Assembly (NCBI RefSeq): GCF_007556605.1 | Contig: NZ_VJND01000010.1 | Span: 1 to 64,000 of the forward strand | Direction of reading: 5' to 3' | From: Tepidimonas sediminis | GTDB taxonomy: Bacteria; Pseudomonadota; Gammaproteobacteria; Burkholderiales; Burkholderiaceae_C | Length of the DNA: 64,000 nt | Shown: positions 44,893-56,216 of the stretch, piece after piece | Layout of the letters: every line of letters begins with the position of its first letter | How positions within the stretch are numbered: the first letter of the stretch is position 1 | Made by a program: the position numbers and the translations under genes | The notes under the pieces: generated by a model | The model's input: only the letters and a program-made list of their open reading frames with translations | What the model was told of the DNA's origin: nothing | Database searches by the model: none

Positions 44893-45804
44893 TCAGCGCA
44901 GGCGCGGGTTGAGCGCATCGCGCAGCCAGTCGCCCAGCAGGTTGACCGACAGCGCGATCAGCACCAGCATCAGTCCGGGGAAGATGGTGATCCACCACTC
45001 GCCGGAGAACAGGTAGTCGTTGCCGATGCGCACCAGCGTGCCCAGCGACGGCGCGGTGGGCGGCGCGCCCACCCCGAGGAACGACAGCGTCGCCTCGGTG
45101 ATGATGGCGGTGGCGACATGGATGGTGGCCAGCACCAGCACGGGCCCCAGCACATTGGGCAGGACGTGACGCAGCATGATGCGCCACGGCGCCACGCCGA
45201 TGACGCGCGCGGCCTGCACGTATTCCTTCTGCCGCTCCACCAGCGTGGAACCGCGCACCGTGCGCGCGTACTGCACCCAGCCGGTCAGCGTGATCGAGGT
45301 GATCAGCACGCCAAACGCCAGCGTCTCGTGCGCGTTCGGAAACAGCGCCTTGCCCACGCCGGCGATCAGCAGCGCGATCAGGATCGCCGGAAACGACAGC
45401 ATCACGTCGCACAACCGCATCAGCAGCGCATCGAGCCAGCCGCCGACGAAGCCGGCCAGCAGCCCCAGCGCCACGCCGATGGCCACCGACAGCGCCACCG
45501 ACACCAGCCCGACGAACAGCGAGATGCGCGCGCCGTAGATCAGGGCCGAGAGGATGTCGCGCCCCTGATCGTCGGTACCGAGCGGGTAGCGCCACGTGCC
45601 CTCCGGGTACCACACCGGTGGCAGGCGCGCGTCGGCCAGGTCGAGGCTGGCCAGGTCGAACGGGTTGTGCGGCGCCACCCAAGGCGCCAGCAACGCGGCC
45701 AGCCCGCACGTCAGCGCGATCGCCGCCGCCAGCATCGCGGTGGGCGAACGGCGCAAGCTGTAGCCGAGGTCGCTGTCCCACCAGCGCATCCAAGCTGCAC
45801 GCAT
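44893..45804 (-). CDS. dppC: Dipeptide ABC transporter permease
   Basis: A 303-aa permease. The N-terminal helix (AMLAAAIALTCGLAALLAPW) is followed by YPLGTDDQGRDILSALIYGA, the conserved DppC/OppC segment, and the EAA loop AARVIGVAPWRIMLRHVLPN. Six helices are predicted. It lies 17 bp upstream of dppD and 65 bp after dppB. Confidence 0.93.
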   Translation of the reverse strand: MRAAWMRWWDSDLGYSLRRSPTAMLAAAIALTCGLAALLAPWVAPHNPFDLASLDLADARLPPVWYPEGTWRYPLGTDDQGRDILSALIYGARISLFVGLVSVALSVAIGVALGLLAGFVGGWLDALLMRLCDVMLSFPAILIALLIAGVGKALFPNAHETLAFGVLITSITLTGWVQYARTVRGSTLVERQKEYVQAARVIGVAPWRIMLRHVLPNVLGPVLVLATIHVATAIITEATLSFLGVGAPPTAPSLGTLVRIGNDYLFSGEWWITIFPGLMLVLIALSVNLLGDWLRDALNPRLR

Positions 45805-45869
45805 GTTCGGGGTTCCTTTCAAAAAGCGACGGCGCCGCCCGCTGCCGGCACGGCGGCGCATGCCCTGGT

Positions 45870-46850
45870 TCAGTGACCGCTGCCGCGCTCCACGCGCAGG
45901 CGCGGATCGACCGCGAAGTACAGCAGGTCCACGATCAGGTTGATGACCACGAAGATCAGCGCGATCAAGCAGAGGTAGGCCGCCATCACTGGAATGTCGG
46001 CGAACGTCACCGCCTGGATGAACAGCAGCCCCATGCCGGGCCACTGGAACACCGTCTCGGTGATGATCGCGAACGCGATCAGGCCGCCCAGCTGCAGCCC
46101 GGTGATCGTGATGACCGGCACCAGCGTGTTCTTCAGCGCATGGCCGAAGTGGATCGCGCGGTCGGTGAGCCCGCGCGCGCGCGCGAACTTGATGTAGTCG
46201 GTGCGCAGCACCTCCAGCATCTCGGCGCGCACCAGCCGCATGATCAGCGCGAGCTGAAACACCGCCAGCGTCAGCGCCGGCAGCACCAGGTGGCGCCAGC
46301 CGCCCGGCGCCAGCAGCGCGCTCGAGAACCAGCCCAGCTGCACCACCTCGCCGCGGCCGAAGCTGGGCAGCCAGCCCAGCTGCACCGCAAACACCAGGAT
46401 CAGCACGATGCCGATCAGGAACGTCGGCAGCGACACCCCCAGCAGCGACAGCGTCATGAACAGCTGCGCCAGCCAGGTGCCGCGCCTGAGCGCCGCGTAC
46501 ACCCCCATCGGGATGCCCAGTGCCAGCGCCAGCGCCGCGGCCAGCAGCGCCAGCTCCAGCGTCGCCGGCAACCGCTCGGCGATCAGCTGCGCCACCGGCA
46601 CGCCCTGGCGCAGGCTGACGCCGAAGTCGCCGCGCAGCGCCTGGCCGACGAAGTGCGTGAACTGCACGACGAAGGGTCGGTCCAGCCCCAGCTCGGCGCG
46701 CACGCGCGCCACCTCCTCGGGCGTGGCGTCCTGGCCCAGGATCTGCAGCACGGGATCGCCCACGTACTGAAACAGCATGAAGGCCACGAACGCCACGGCC
46801 AGCATCACCAGCGCCGCCTGCAGCAGGCGGCGCAACACGAAGGCCAACAT
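45870..46850 (-). CDS. dppB: Dipeptide ABC transporter permease
   Basis: A 326-aa permease opening MLAFVLRRLLQAALVMLAVA, with YVGDPVLQILGQDATPEEVA (periplasmic loop) and the EAA loop ARARGLTDRAIHFGHALKNT, all typical of DppB. ATG at 46850 is chosen; GGAGGG lies about 9 nt upstream. It pairs with DppC to form the channel. Confidence 0.93.
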   Translation of the reverse strand: MLAFVLRRLLQAALVMLAVAFVAFMLFQYVGDPVLQILGQDATPEEVARVRAELGLDRPFVVQFTHFVGQALRGDFGVSLRQGVPVAQLIAERLPATLELALLAAALALALGIPMGVYAALRRGTWLAQLFMTLSLLGVSLPTFLIGIVLILVFAVQLGWLPSFGRGEVVQLGWFSSALLAPGGWRHLVLPALTLAVFQLALIMRLVRAEMLEVLRTDYIKFARARGLTDRAIHFGHALKNTLVPVITITGLQLGGLIAFAIITETVFQWPGMGLLFIQAVTFADIPVMAAYLCLIALIFVVINLIVDLLYFAVDPRLRVERGSGH

Positions 46851-46916
46851 CGGCAAAACCCTCCGGACGGCGCGCGCGGCACGGCGGACACGCGCGTCGT
46901 GACGACGTCAAGCGGA

Positions 46917-46949
46917 CCCGGGCGCCCGCGACCGAGGGCGACGCCCGGG
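46917..46949 (-). promoter_or_regulatory. Stable hairpin between dppA and dppB
   Basis: CCCGGGCG (46917-46924) pairs with CGCCCGGG (46942-46949), with further pairing inside. It starts 15 nt after the dppA stop and has no U-tract on the minus strand. Such hairpins commonly protect the binding-protein mRNA from 3' decay. Confidence 0.5.
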
Positions 46950-46963
46950 CGGCGGCAGGCGGC

Positions 46964-48535
46964 TCAGTTCACCTGGATCAGGCGCCAATCGAGCCGGTTG
47001 TCGGCGCGGTGCACGACCTCGACGTTCTTCTTCATCGCCCACGGAATGATCTGGTTGTGCAGCGGAATGTGCACCACGTCGTCGTTGTGCATCTGCAGCG
47101 CCTCGGTCAGCAGGCGCGGGCGGATGTAGGGGTCGGTCTCGGTCTTGGCGCGGTCGATCACGGCGTCCAGCTTCGGGTTGCTGTAGCGCCCGACGTTGTA
47201 GTTGCCGTCGCCGCCCGGCCCCGGCGTGTGCACCAGCGACTGCAGGCTGTAGAGCGCGTCGAACGTCGGCACCCCCCAGCCCAGCATGTAGATGCTGGCC
47301 TCGTAGCGCTGGATCATCGGGAAGTAGGTGGTCAGCGGCAGCGTGCGCAGCTTGGCCTTGACGCCGATGCGCGCCCACATCGCGGTGACCGCCTGGCAGA
47401 TCTGCTCGTCGTTGATGTAGCGGTTGTTCGGGCAGGCGAAGTCCACCTCGAAGCCGTCCTTGTAGCCGGCCTCGGCCAGCAGCCGCCTGGCCGCCTCGAC
47501 GTCGTACGGCAGACGCTTGTGCACCGACTCGCTCCAGCCGGCCACCTGCGGCGCCACCAGCGCGCCGGTGGGCTGGCTCAGGCCCCGCATCGTGACACGG
47601 TGGAGGGTGTCGATGTCGATCGCCTGGTACAGCGCCTTGCGCACGCGCAGATCCTTCAGCGGGTTCTTGCCCTTGACGTTGCTGCCGGGCAGCTCGTCAC
47701 GGAACTGGTCCATGCCGAGGAAGATGGTGCGGTTCTCGACGCCGTCGATGACCTTCAGGTTGGGGTTGGCGCGCAGGCGCGGCAGGTCCTGCGGCGTGGG
47801 GTCGAGCACGAAGTCCACCTCGCCCGACAGCAGCGCGGCCATGCGCGTGGCGTCGGCCTTGATCGGGGTGTAGACGATCTCGGTGACGTTGGTGGCGGGC
47901 TTGCCCCAGTAGTCGGGGTTGCGCTCCAGCACCAGGCGCTGATCCGGCACCCACTGCTTCAGGCGGAACGGACCGGTGCCGTTGGCGTTGCGGTGCGCGA
48001 AATTTTCCTCCGCCGACTTCATGTCCTTGGGCTGCACCGAACGGTTTTTCTCGGCCCAGGCCTTGTTCATGATGCGCAGCTCGGTGAGCTGGTTGAGCAG
48101 CACCGGGTTGGGGCCCTTGAGCAGGATGTCCACCGTCAGGTCGTCCACCTTGACCACCTTGTCGATGCCCTGCGTGTAGATGGCGAAGTTGGAGGTCCTG
48201 GCCATCGCGCGCTGCACCGAGAAGACCACGTCGTCGGCCGTCAGCGGCGCGCCATCGTGGAACTTGACGCCCTTGCGCAGCGTGAAGCGGATCTGCGTCG
48301 GGCTGATCTCGCGCCAGCCCTGCGCCAGCAGCGGCTCGACCTTGAAGGTCTTGCTGTTGTAGTAGACCAGCGACTCGTAGACGGCGGCGTGGATGCCGTT
48401 GGACAACGCGTTGTTCTGCGAATGGATGTCCCAGGAGGGAATCTCGCCGGCGCTGGCCCACTTGAACGTCTTGGCCCACGCGCCGCCCATGCCGAGCGCA
48501 AGCGCGGCGGCCACGGCGATCACGGTGCGTTGCAT
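46964..48535 (-). CDS. dppA: Dipeptide ABC transporter, substrate-binding protein
   Basis: A 523-aa family 5 periplasmic receptor. A Sec signal (MQRTVIAVAAALALGMGGAWA) precedes KTFKWASAGEIPSWDIHSQN. The classical block AQGWREISPTQIRFTLRKGVKFHDG and the later DLRVRKALYQAIDIDTLHR support the family. Peptide specificity cannot be fixed, and nickel or glutathione receptors share this fold. ATG at 48535 follows AGGTGA. First gene of the leftward dppABCDF operon. Confidence 0.92.
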   Translation of the reverse strand: MQRTVIAVAAALALGMGGAWAKTFKWASAGEIPSWDIHSQNNALSNGIHAAVYESLVYYNSKTFKVEPLLAQGWREISPTQIRFTLRKGVKFHDGAPLTADDVVFSVQRAMARTSNFAIYTQGIDKVVKVDDLTVDILLKGPNPVLLNQLTELRIMNKAWAEKNRSVQPKDMKSAEENFAHRNANGTGPFRLKQWVPDQRLVLERNPDYWGKPATNVTEIVYTPIKADATRMAALLSGEVDFVLDPTPQDLPRLRANPNLKVIDGVENRTIFLGMDQFRDELPGSNVKGKNPLKDLRVRKALYQAIDIDTLHRVTMRGLSQPTGALVAPQVAGWSESVHKRLPYDVEAARRLLAEAGYKDGFEVDFACPNNRYINDEQICQAVTAMWARIGVKAKLRTLPLTTYFPMIQRYEASIYMLGWGVPTFDALYSLQSLVHTPGPGGDGNYNVGRYSNPKLDAVIDRAKTETDPYIRPRLLTEALQMHNDDVVHIPLHNQIIPWAMKKNVEVVHRADNRLDWRLIQVN

Positions 48536-48709
48536 GTCACTCACCTGTCAGGATGTTGAAAGCCTCTACTATGCCGCATCCGCCTCGCCGGGCGGCCGCA
48601 GGGAAACCCTCGCGCCGACGGGGAAAGCGCCCAAGGCGCCCGGAGTCGGCGGCGCGGTTGTCGTCTGCGCGACAGGTGAAGAGGCCGCAAGACGCCGGCC
48701 GGCGGCGCC

Positions 48710-49780
48710 TCAGCCGGCCGCCGGCTCGCCCAGGCTGACGCCGATCTGGCGCGCGGCGCGCAGCAGCGGGTGATCGAGCGGCACCTGGCGGTTGCCGTGC
48801 GCGGCGTCGGCCAGCGCGACGCTGCTCAGGCGCCCCTGCTGCAGCGTGACCATGCGGCCCCAGGCGCCGGCCATGACCAGCTGCGCGGCCTCGTTGCCAT
48901 ACTGCGTGGCCAGCACGCGGTCGAACGGCGTCGGGCTGCCGCCGCGCTGCACGTGGCCGAGCACGGTGGCGCGCACCTCCACCGGCACGCGCGGCTGCAG
49001 CGCCGCGGCCAGCACGTGCGCCACCCCGCCCAGGCGCAGCGGCTCGGGGCGGTCGGCGTGCACGGCCTGCACGGCGGGCTCGCCGCCGGCGGGCCTGGCG
49101 CCCTCGCCGATGCACACCAGCGTGTGGCGCCGGCGCTGCGCGCGCGCCCGGCACACCGCCGCCACCGCCTCGACGTCGAACGCGATCTCCGGCAGCAGGA
49201 TGACGTCGGCCGCGCCCGCGAGCCCCGCCTCCAGCGCGATCCAGCCGGCCCAGCGGCCCATCGTCTCGACGATCATGACGCGGCCGTGGCTCTCGGCGGT
49301 GGTCTGCAGCCGCTCGATCGCCTCGGTGACGGTGGCCACCGCGGTGTCGAAGCCGAAGCTGCGCTCGCAGCCCGGGATGTCGTTGTCGATCGTCTTGGGC
49401 ACGCCGACGACGCGCAGGCCGCGCTGCGCCAGCCCGTGCGCCAGCGCCATCGTGCCGTCGCCACCGATCACCACCAGCCCCTCCAGCTGCAGCGCCTGGG
49501 CGTGCCGCAGCACGCGCGCGGTGGTGGCCTCGTCCTGCAGCGGGTTGGCACGGTTGCTGGTGCCCAGGATCGTGCCGCCGCGCATCAGGATGCCGCTGAC
49601 CGCCTCCCACGCCAGCGGGCGCACGCGGGGGCTCGCCTCCATCAGGCCGGCAAAGCCGTCCTCGATGCCGACCACCTCGGCGCCGCACTGGCGCATCAGC
49701 GACTTGGCCACCGCGCGGATGACGGCGTTGAGGCCGGGGCAGTCGCCCCCGCCGGTGAGGATGCCGATGCGTCGGGTCAT
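48710..49780 (-). CDS. pfkA: 6-phosphofructokinase
   Basis: A 356-aa PfkA-family kinase that phosphorylates fructose 6-phosphate. The opening is RRIGILTGGGDCPGLNAVIR. The nucleotide site has VVIGGDGTMALAHGL, with Gly where pyrophosphate-dependent enzymes have Asp, and the next determinant is PKTIDNDIPG, with Lys where E. coli PfkA has Gly. Gly plus Lys fits the mixed group that uses ATP in actinobacteria, so ATP is favoured but not certain. The substrate loop is MIVETMGRWAGWIAL. AAGGAG precedes the ATG. Confidence 0.92.
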   Translation of the reverse strand: MTRRIGILTGGGDCPGLNAVIRAVAKSLMRQCGAEVVGIEDGFAGLMEASPRVRPLAWEAVSGILMRGGTILGTSNRANPLQDEATTARVLRHAQALQLEGLVVIGGDGTMALAHGLAQRGLRVVGVPKTIDNDIPGCERSFGFDTAVATVTEAIERLQTTAESHGRVMIVETMGRWAGWIALEAGLAGAADVILLPEIAFDVEAVAAVCRARAQRRRHTLVCIGEGARPAGGEPAVQAVHADRPEPLRLGGVAHVLAAALQPRVPVEVRATVLGHVQRGGSPTPFDRVLATQYGNEAAQLVMAGAWGRMVTLQQGRLSSVALADAAHGNRQVPLDHPLLRAARQIGVSLGEPAAG

Positions 49781-49838
49781 GGATGCTCCTTGTTCTGCGT
49801 TCGGTCCCATCGTTGAGGCGCGCCGCGCCACGGTCGGG

Positions 49839-51149
49839 TCATTCGGCGGGCGGGGGCGGCAGCGGCTGCGCGCGCGGCCACAGCGCCCACAGCTGCAGCG
49901 GCTGTTTCAGCCCCGCGGCCAGCGGGTAGGCCTGCTCGCCCCAGCCAGTGAAGAAGTCCGCGCGCGCCGCACCGACGATGGCCGCGCCGGTGTCCTGCGC
50001 CACCACCAGGCGCCGCAGGCGCGCCACCGGCCCGCTGGAGACCAGCCACAGCGGCGTGCCGTACGGCACCGCGTCGCGGTCCACCGCCACCGACCGCCCC
50101 GGGGTGAGCGCCACGCCCTGCGCGCCACGCGGGCCGGCCTGCGCCGCCAGCGCATCCAGCGGCTCCTCGCGAAAGAACACCACGCGCGGGTTGGTCCACA
50201 GCAGCTCCTCGACGCGCTGCGGGTTGGCCGCGGCCCAGGCACGCAGCGCCTCCCAGGTGCCTTCGCGGATCTCGCCGCGCTGCAGCAGCGTGCGCATCAC
50301 GCTCTGATAGGGGTGGCCGTTGTGCGCGGCAAACGCCAGCCGCACCAGGCGCACCTGGCCGTCCGGCTCGGTCAGGCGCAGCCGGCCCGAGCCCTGGATG
50401 TGCAGCAGCAAGGCATCAAGCGGGTCGGCCAGCCACGCCAGCGCGTGCGGCGCCAGCAGCGCCTGCACCTGCGGGTCGGCGTCGATCTGGCGCCGCGTGC
50501 GCCACGGTTGGCCGGCCGCGGCGGCCAGCGCCGGCGGCGGCGCATACAGCGGCACGCGGTGCACGGCGTCGCGCTGGCGCCGTGCCGGCAGCTCCGGCTC
50601 GTAGTAGCCGGTCAGCAGCCCGGCGGGCGCGCTGCCGTCCGTGGCCAGCACGCGGTACGGCTGCCAGTGGCGCATGACCCAGACGTGGCGCGTCTCGGCG
50701 TCGGCCAGCGTCAGGCGGCGGATCTCCGGACACAGCGCCCCCCAGGGCGCGGCCGGGCGTTCGCAGCTGCGCAGCCACGCGTCCCAGACGTCGTGCAGCG
50801 CATCGGTGCCCCAGCCGGGCAGGTCGCGGTAGCGCACCGGCTGCCACAGCGCCTTGCCGCGCGGCAGCGGCGGCGGCAGCGGTGCCGCATCGGCCCAGCG
50901 CCAGATCGGGTGCTGCGGCGCCAGCACCGGTTCGGCGCGCGTGTCGTCCAACGCCTCTGCCGTCGCGGCGGAGCCGGACGGCGGCGCCGGCACCGGGGCG
51001 GGAACCGCCGGGGCCGGCGCCGACTCTGCCGGTACAGTCGTGTCGCCCGGCGTGGCCACCGGCGCCGGCGTGCCGCAGGCCGCCAGCGCCAGCGCCAGCC
51101 CCGCCGGCCACGTCCGGCTCCACCCAACGCCGCCCGCGCCCTGCCCCAT
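49839..51149 (-). CDS. mltA: Membrane-bound lytic murein transglycosylase A
   Basis: A 436-aa lipoprotein. The lipobox is LALAAC near residue 25, followed by an Ala/Pro-rich linker of about 55 residues. MltA domain segments are LLTGYYEPELPARRQRD and LLHIQGSGRLRLTEPDG. The 3D domain holds SVAVDRDAVPYGTPLWLVSS and QDTGAAIVGAARADFFTGWG with the catalytic Asp. It cleaves glycan strands to anhydro-muropeptides, the substrates imported by AmpG. The ATG at 51147-51149 shares the tetramer CATG with the start of the divergent small gene; no ribosome site is clear. Confidence 0.93.
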   Translation of the reverse strand: MGQGAGGVGWSRTWPAGLALALAACGTPAPVATPGDTTVPAESAPAPAVPAPVPAPPSGSAATAEALDDTRAEPVLAPQHPIWRWADAAPLPPPLPRGKALWQPVRYRDLPGWGTDALHDVWDAWLRSCERPAAPWGALCPEIRRLTLADAETRHVWVMRHWQPYRVLATDGSAPAGLLTGYYEPELPARRQRDAVHRVPLYAPPPALAAAAGQPWRTRRQIDADPQVQALLAPHALAWLADPLDALLLHIQGSGRLRLTEPDGQVRLVRLAFAAHNGHPYQSVMRTLLQRGEIREGTWEALRAWAAANPQRVEELLWTNPRVVFFREEPLDALAAQAGPRGAQGVALTPGRSVAVDRDAVPYGTPLWLVSSGPVARLRRLVVAQDTGAAIVGAARADFFTGWGEQAYPLAAGLKQPLQLWALWPRAQPLPPPPAE

Positions 51150-51297
51150 GACGCTGCTGCTGCTCGAAGCCCTCGGTGCCCTGCTGCTGTTCGTGTTCAT
51201 CGTCTGGTGGACCATGTTCGCCGGCCGCAAGCGCGGCGAGCCGCCGCCGGTCGACGCCCCCGCGCCACCGGCGCGCGAGGACGACCCGCCGCGCTGA
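51148..51297 (+). CDS. Small single-span membrane protein
   Basis: A 49-aa protein: MTLLLLEALGALLLFVFIVW forms one membrane helix, followed by WTMFAGRKRGEPPP and a Pro/Asp-rich cytoplasmic tail. Similar small ORFs occur beside mltA in related genomes as I recall, but no function is known. Its ATG overlaps the divergent mltA start codon in a CATG. No ribosome site is present. Confidence 0.55.
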   Translation: MTLLLLEALGALLLFVFIVWWTMFAGRKRGEPPPVDAPAPPAREDDPPR

Positions 51298-51316
51298 ACC
51301 CGCCGGCGCGCCCCCA

Positions 51317-52119
<803 letters not shown>

Positions 52120-52123
<4 letters not shown>

Positions 52124-55100
52124 GGGGTGCGCTCCGTGGCAGGGTTGACTTCGCGGCCGGGTTCGATGGTACGCGCCACGCGCTCCACCTGAGGATCGTC
52201 CCAGCGGCCGGTGATGCGGAAGGTCTGGGTGGCGGCGGCCTGCAGCGGCTGGCGCAGCACCAGTTGCGCCAGGAAGGTGCCCAGACCGGTGACCGGGTTG
52301 ACCAGCCCGGCCAGCAGCGAGGCGGTGCCGGCGTTGAGCTCCGGCACCACCACGGCGGTGAGGTCGGCAGTCTCGCGCACGAGGTCGGCGCTGCCCTCCA
52401 TCAGCACGGCGGCGCTGACGCCGCGCATCTGCAGGTCGCGCGTGCTGGCCACGCCGCGCGCCAGCTGCACGTGGCCGCGCACGAGGTCGAAGGCGAAGCC
52501 CTCGCTGAAGACGTCGCGGAAGTCCAGCGTCAGCCGCCGCGGCAGCGACTGCAGGCTCAGCACCCCCAGCAGCCGTCCGATGCCGGGTTCGGCCTTGAGG
52601 AACTGGCCGCGCTGCAGGTCCAACGCCAGCTCCCCGGACAGCGTCGGGGTGTGCAGCGCCAGCGGCGAACCGATCCAGCCGAGGCTGCCCTCCAGCCGGC
52701 CGCGGCCGCCGCGCAGTGCGCCGCCCAGGCCGAAGCGTTCCAGCAACGCGCCCGCGTCGTCGATGTCCAGCCGCAGCTGCAAGGCGGTGCGCCGCGCCGC
52801 GGCGGCCTGGCCCGGCGCGGTCAGCGCGGCGGTCGGCGCCCAGTTGCCGCGCGCGCTCAGGCGCGCCTCCGGCAGCGTCAGCTGCAGCGACTCCAGCCGC
52901 CACTCACGCACGCTGCCGGCACCCTGCGCGGCCTCGCGGTTGACCGCCTGCACCTGAAGGCGGCCGAGCGCACGGCCGCCGAGCTCGAAATCCTCCACCA
53001 CCACGTCCAGCGCCGGCAGCGTGCGCGGCTGCGTCGCCAGCCGCTCCACGTCCGCCTCGGCCCCGCGCGGCAATCGCAGCCGCGCCAGGCGCGCCGTCAC
53101 GCGCGGCTGCGCACCGGCGTCGAGCTCCAGCGTGCCGTCGAGCTGGTGCGCCGCCACGCTCAGGCGCCAGACGTCGTCGCTGCGGCTGCCCCCCACGCTG
53201 ACGGCGTCGAACGCGCGCCCATCCCACAGCAGCCGCTCCACGCCGACGCCGTAGCGGGTCGGCCAGTACGCGCGCGCCTGGACATCGGCCGGTCCGCCGC
53301 CGTCGGCCCCGGACGCGGCCAGCGCCGCCTGCCAGGCATCGACGTCCAGCTGCGGCAGGCGCAGCGCCGCCACCACACCGGCCTGCGGCCAGGACGGCAC
53401 GTCGGCGCCCAGCGCCAGCCGACCGCGGCCGACCACCGTGCGTGCGCCGCGGTGCTCGCGCTCGTACTCGGCGTACAGCGCCCCGCCCGGCAACGCCGGC
53501 GCCTGCACGCTCAGCTGCAGGCGGTCGCGCCGGCTGCCGTCGCGCGCCGGCGCCAGCGGCTGCAGCGTCACGCGTGTGCGCCAGGCGGCCTCGGCCGGCT
53601 TGGCCAGCGGCGCCGGCAGGCTCAGCGCCAGCCCTGCCAGATCGCTGTCCACGGCCAGTTCGATATTGCCGCCTTGCGCCAGCAGCGTCACGCCGTAGCG
53701 TGCCTCGCCCTGCGTCACGCCGCCCAGCCAGCGCGCCCACGCCCAATCGGGGCTGGCGCGCAGGCCGGCGGCGGTGACCACGCCCTGGCCCTGAAAGCGC
53801 ACCCGCCCGCCGTCCTGCGGCGCCATGCCGCCGCTGAAACGCAGCTCGCCACCCAGCAGGCGCGCGCTGGCCTGCGGCACGCGAAAGCCCTGCTCGGTGA
53901 AGTCCAGCGTGCCGCGCACCTCGCGCAGCCAGGGCGCCTCCGCCTCGAGGCGCAGGTCGTTGCCGGCCAGCCGCACCTGGCCACGCACGCGGGTGGCCTC
54001 GACGTCGTCCAGCGGCATGGCCAGCTCCAGCGCCACCTCGACGCTGCCGCTGGCCTGTGCGGCGGCCAGCACGCCGCCGGTGTAGCCCTGCACCGGCGAC
54101 TGCGCCACGAAGCGCAGCGCCTCCGGCGCCGGCCCGCGCACCTGGCCCTGCACCTGCAGCCGGGGATGGTCGGCCAGGTAGTCCGGAATCAGGGCGCGCG
54201 TCTGCAGCGCGCGCAGCTGCGGCAAGCCGGCGACGCTGCCGTGCGCGTCGCGGATCTCCAGCCGCGTGCCCTCGATGCGCAGCTCGGCCTGCAGCCGCTC
54301 CAGCGCCGGCCAGGCCGGCTGCCCGGACGGCAACAGGTAGGCCGGCGCATAGTCCAGCGTCACGTCGTGCAGCTGCGCCTGCACCTCGAAGACGCCCTGG
54401 CCGCGCTCGGGGAACGGAAAGTCCCACAGGTCGCCCTGCAGGCGAAAGCGCACGTCGCTGGCGCGGCCGGCGCGGATCGCCGCCTTCAGGTAGGCGCGCG
54501 TGTCGGCCCCCACCGTCAGCGGCAGGTAACGCACCACGCGCGCGGCCTCGGCGCGGCTGAGGCGCACGTCCAGATCGAGCTCGCCGGGAAAGCGGTCGCG
54601 CGCGCCGCTGCGCTGCGGATCGGCGGTACGCCAGCGCAGCCGGCCGCGCCCCTGCGCGTCGGCGTTGGCAAAACGCAGCTCGCCCACCTCCAGTTCGATG
54701 CGCTGGCCGTCGTGCCACCAGCGCGCCTGCGCGTGCAGCTCGTCGAACGCCAGCCGCGGCTCCTCGAAGCCGCCGGGCAGCGTCACCGCCCCGTGCCGCA
54801 GCGCCACCTCGGCGCGCCCGCCGCGCTCGTCGAAATCGAAGCTGGCCTCCACCCCCTCCACGCCCGGCCGGCCCCAGGCACCGGCGGCATGCGCCTCCAC
54901 CTGGCCAGCGGCCAGCGCCAGCCCCTGCACGCGCCCGCGCCCGGACCAGCGCGCCGGCTCGCCGGCACGCGCCGGCGCCTGCCAGCGCAGCTCCAGCTGC
55001 TGCGCCACCCCGCGCGGACGCAGCGCATCCAGCCAGCGGCTGGCCTCGCCCAGCGGCAACACGCGACCCAGCCGCTGCAGCATGTCCAGATCCAGACGCT

Positions 55101-56208
55101 CGGCCGCCAGGTTCCAGGCGCGCCATTCGCCCGCCTCACCCAGCGTGTAGCCCAGCCGCAGGTCGCCACCTGGCCAGGCGGCGCCGTCGGCGGCGCGCAG
55201 CGCCAGCCCCTCGGTCCGCCACGTCACGCTGGCACCGTCGCGCTGGGCGCGCAGGCGAGCGCGCAGGTCGGCCAGCGCCAGCGGCTCGTGCGCCGCCGCG
55301 CTCCAGCCGATGCGCACGTCCTGCACGTGCACGTCGGCGGTCAGCGCCTCCCAATGCCCGGCGCGCAGCTCACCCCAGGCGCGCAGCGCCCCGCGCCCCT
55401 GCAGCGTCTGCAGGCCCCACGGCGCCAGGTCCAGCGCCTGCGCCAGCGGCGCGGCGTCCAGCTGCGGCGCCTCCAGGTACCACGGCCCGGACCAGCGCCG
55501 CCAGTCGCCGCGATCCAGCTGCCACGGCGGCTGGGTGAAGCGGGCGCGCCAGCTCAGCCGCCGGCCCCAGCCGGGCGGTGGCGTGGCATCGATGCGCAGC
55601 TCGTGGCGCCAGCCGCCGTTGCGCGTCACCACCAGCACGTCGGTCAGCACCAGCGGCGGCGCCTGCGGTCGGCGCTCGTCGATCCATTCGATGCGCGCCG
55701 ACCGCAGCGCCACCTCGCGCTGCGCGAACAGCCAGTCGGCCAGCGCCCCGTCGCTGCGGCCGGCGCCCACGTCCAGCCCCGCCACCAGGATGCGTCCGTC
55801 GGCCAGCCGGCGCACCTGCACGTCCAGCCCGTCGATGACCAGCTGCTCCAGCCCCAACGCCAGCAGCGCACGCGGCGACAGCAGCGCCTGCGCCTGCGGC
55901 ACGTGCAGCGCCTCGCGTCCTTCGGAGTCGTACAGCCGGATGCCGTGCAGCACCACGTGGGGCGCCAGCCCCCCCCGGCGCACCTCCAGCCGCTCCAGGG
56001 TCGTGCGCACCCCCAGGGCGCGTGTGGCCGCGGCCTCCACCGCGCCGCGCCAAGCGTCGGCGCGCGGCACAATCCAGCCCTGCAACGCCCCCCAGATGAC
56101 CAGCAGCGCCAGCCACCAGGCCACGGCGATCCCGAACAGCCAGCGGGACGCCAGCGCCAGCAGGCGCCACGGCCACGGCGGGGTCCGGTCAACCTGGGTC
56201 GAAGTCAC
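52120..56208 (-). CDS. YhdP-family AsmA-like inner-membrane protein
   Basis: A 1362-aa protein with one N-terminal membrane helix (WLFGIAVAWWLALLVIWGAL) and a very long periplasmic part rich in beta strands, typical of the YhdP/AsmA bridge-like group that moves phospholipids to the outer membrane. The C-terminal AsmA-like part has RLLGVLSLQSLPRRLTLDFR, GFAFDLVRGHVQLARGVAST and NPVTGLGTFLAQLVLRQPL, conserved in YhdP. Length matches the family. The start is GTG at 56206-56208; CATAAT lies 5 nt before it and no ribosome site is seen. It is divergent from glnE across 8 bp. Confidence 0.92.
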
Positions 56209-56216
56209 GCCAAATT

